Source: Chloroflexi bacterium TSY
GTDB taxonomy: Bacteria > Chloroflexota > Anaerolineae > Caldilineales > Caldilineaceae
Direction: 5' to 3'
Assembly (NCBI GenBank): GCA_019217005.1
Contig: JAHBNG010000010.1
Coordinates: forward strand, 1 to 64,000
Length of the DNA: 64,000 nucleotides
The position numbers were made by a program, and so were the translations under genes. Position 1 is the stretch's first letter, and each line of letters begins with the position of its first letter. Below, piece after piece: positions 63,286-64,000 of the stretch. A model generated the notes under the pieces. That model made no database searches and had not been told where the DNA came from. It was given only the letters and a program-made list of their open reading frames with translations.

Positions 63286-63615
63286 ATGAAATGGGTCTAT
63301 GACTTTGGTCATGGCTCCTCCCATGCTTGTTATAATACACCGAGGAGATTTCCGCTCCTCATGTCATTCGTGGTGCTGCTGTTGATTGCTTTGCGCACAT
63401 TGAGCTTCGTGCGGGTCTGTTCGCAATCTCGTCGCAAATTGACGAGCCGTCTGCATCCGCTGCCCCAACGCGTTCCACAAACGGTTGACGAGTTCATGTA
63501 TGTATCTACTTCTCGCCAGCCTGGCCGATTTTATATATTTGTTAATATCAGAGTCTTTCATTTTTTGGTTATCTCTTCTGTTCAATGTGATCTGAACAGA
63601 CCAGTCTGTCTATAG
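63286..63615 (+). CDS. Doubtful 109-codon frame after a strong ribosome binding site
   Basis: GAAGGAGGGAGTC leads into ATG. The first dozen residues, MKWVYDFGHGSS, resemble the N-terminus of pyruvate phosphate dikinase, but the rest does not continue that family and looks random. It may be a truncated start of such a gene joined to unrelated DNA. Confidence 0.25.
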   Translation: MKWVYDFGHGSSHACYNTPRRFPLLMSFVVLLLIALRTLSFVRVCSQSRRKLTSRLHPLPQRVPQTVDEFMYVSTSRQPGRFYIFVNIRVFHFLVISSVQCDLNRPVCL

Positions 63616-63627
63616 AATGCAAAAAAA

Positions 63628-64000
63628 TTAAGTCAGCAGCCGTTTTGCGGACGTTTGCGCAACATGAACAGGCCAAAGATCGCGATGAATTTGGCTCTCT
63701 ACAACACACCCTTCATATAAGACATAGATCGCATCGGCACGGCTGGCAATATCGGCTTCATCCCACTCTGCGGGCGCGATCGCTTTCACTAAATCATGAA
63801 TAAAGCTTCGAACAAACGATTTATGATTAGCAATCTGCTGCCGAATATCGCTCTCTGCATCGGGAAATTGGGCAACTAAATTGATCGAGCCACAGCCCTG
63901 GTAATCGGTTTCTACCAGCCACTCAGCCAAATAATCGAAGATGGCCGGTACGCGCTCGTGCGGATCGGTTCGTTCCTCAATGATAAAATGCTGCTGCCGC
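63628..64000 (-). CDS. TetR-family regulator, C-terminal part (cut by window end)
   Basis: The frame is open to the window end and covers about 124 residues of a TetR ligand-binding domain: ERVPAIFDYLAEWLVETDYQGCGSINL in two parts near its start, then FVRSFIHDLVKAIAPAEWDEADIASRADAIYVLYEGCVVESQI. The helix-turn-helix lies beyond the window. An AGACCAGTCT near-palindrome 29 bases after its stop resembles TetR operators but lies on the wrong side. Confidence 0.75.
   Translation of the reverse strand, partial: RQQHFIIEERTDPHERVPAIFDYLAEWLVETDYQGCGSINLVAQFPDAESDIRQQIANHKSFVRSFIHDLVKAIAPAEWDEADIASRADAIYVLYEGCVVESQIHRDLWPVHVAQTSAKRLLT

Noticed and set aside
63590..63605. TetR operator AGACCAGTCT
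   Set aside because: It lies beyond the 3' end of the TetR gene rather than at its promoter, so I do not list it as a site.

Overview
The window is a piece of a bacterial chromosome, most likely from the phylum Chloroflexota (Anaerolineae/Caldilineae type). This is inferred from several traits. Surface proteins have long Thr-Pro-rich linkers. A protein starts with a Cys-rich 'CHYLG...YC...C' module. Lipoproteins begin 'ACAAPPAP' or 'ACVAPVATPA'. There are large membrane Ser/Thr kinases with C-terminal propellers, and a short-form HisG works with HisZ. No 16S or 23S rRNA is present, so the assignment is not proven.

Layout. 1-4000: intergenic repeats, one small gene and two abutting copies of an IS4-type insertion sequence. 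4116-5285: a membrane DnaJ/SH3 protein. 5657-21292: a catabolic block, almost all on the minus strand. It holds a MarR regulator, a glutamine-synthetase-like ligase, a cytochrome P450, a class-I glutamine amidotransferase, a PLP decarboxylase, a semialdehyde dehydrogenase, an acetoacetate-decarboxylase-like protein, a fumarylacetoacetase-family protein, a DsbA-like isomerase, a two-domain extradiol dioxygenase, a C26 gamma-glutamyl hydrolase and a tripartite tricarboxylate (Tct) transporter. 21404-26568: a LacI regulator with a double operator and a sugar-type ABC transporter without its ATPase. 26696-28330: five tRNA genes and RNase P RNA, all on the minus strand. 28773-31550: molybdopterin genes moeA, moaC, moaD, moaE. 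32004-49469: CCA-adding-type nucleotidyltransferase, surface proteins, CNNM/CBS proteins, an exonuclease, an FHA-winged-helix regulator divergent from two Ser/Thr kinases, and a dihydroorotate-dehydrogenase-like protein. 49554-62454: a radical SAM/HhH protein, dtd, a subtilase, and a minus-strand set hisZ-hisG-rfbC-mtnP-SDR-dgt, then an SRAP protein. 62771-64000: a decayed haloalkane dehalogenase and a partial TetR regulator.

The strongest theme is the load of small mobile DNA. Three MITE-like families, each with terminal inverted repeats and target duplications, and two IS families are present. They interrupt tctC, the radical SAM gene, mtnP (twice) and the dehalogenase remnant. In the first three genes, removing the element plus one target duplication restores an exact open frame of 331, 386 and 296 codons. 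At least eight other intergenic repeat families are present. One of them has its core inverted between its two copies.

The most interesting functional unit is the catabolic block. A gamma-glutamyl ligase, an oxygenase and amidohydrolases sit beside meta-cleavage enzymes and an uptake system. This parallels aniline-type gamma-glutamylation pathways, but with a P450 where those use a Rieske dioxygenase. Four single-base frame shifts (two in the dehydrogenase, one in the decarboxylase, one in the ABC binding protein) and further indels in the transposase genes lie mostly at short runs. Some may therefore be sequencing errors rather than real gene loss.
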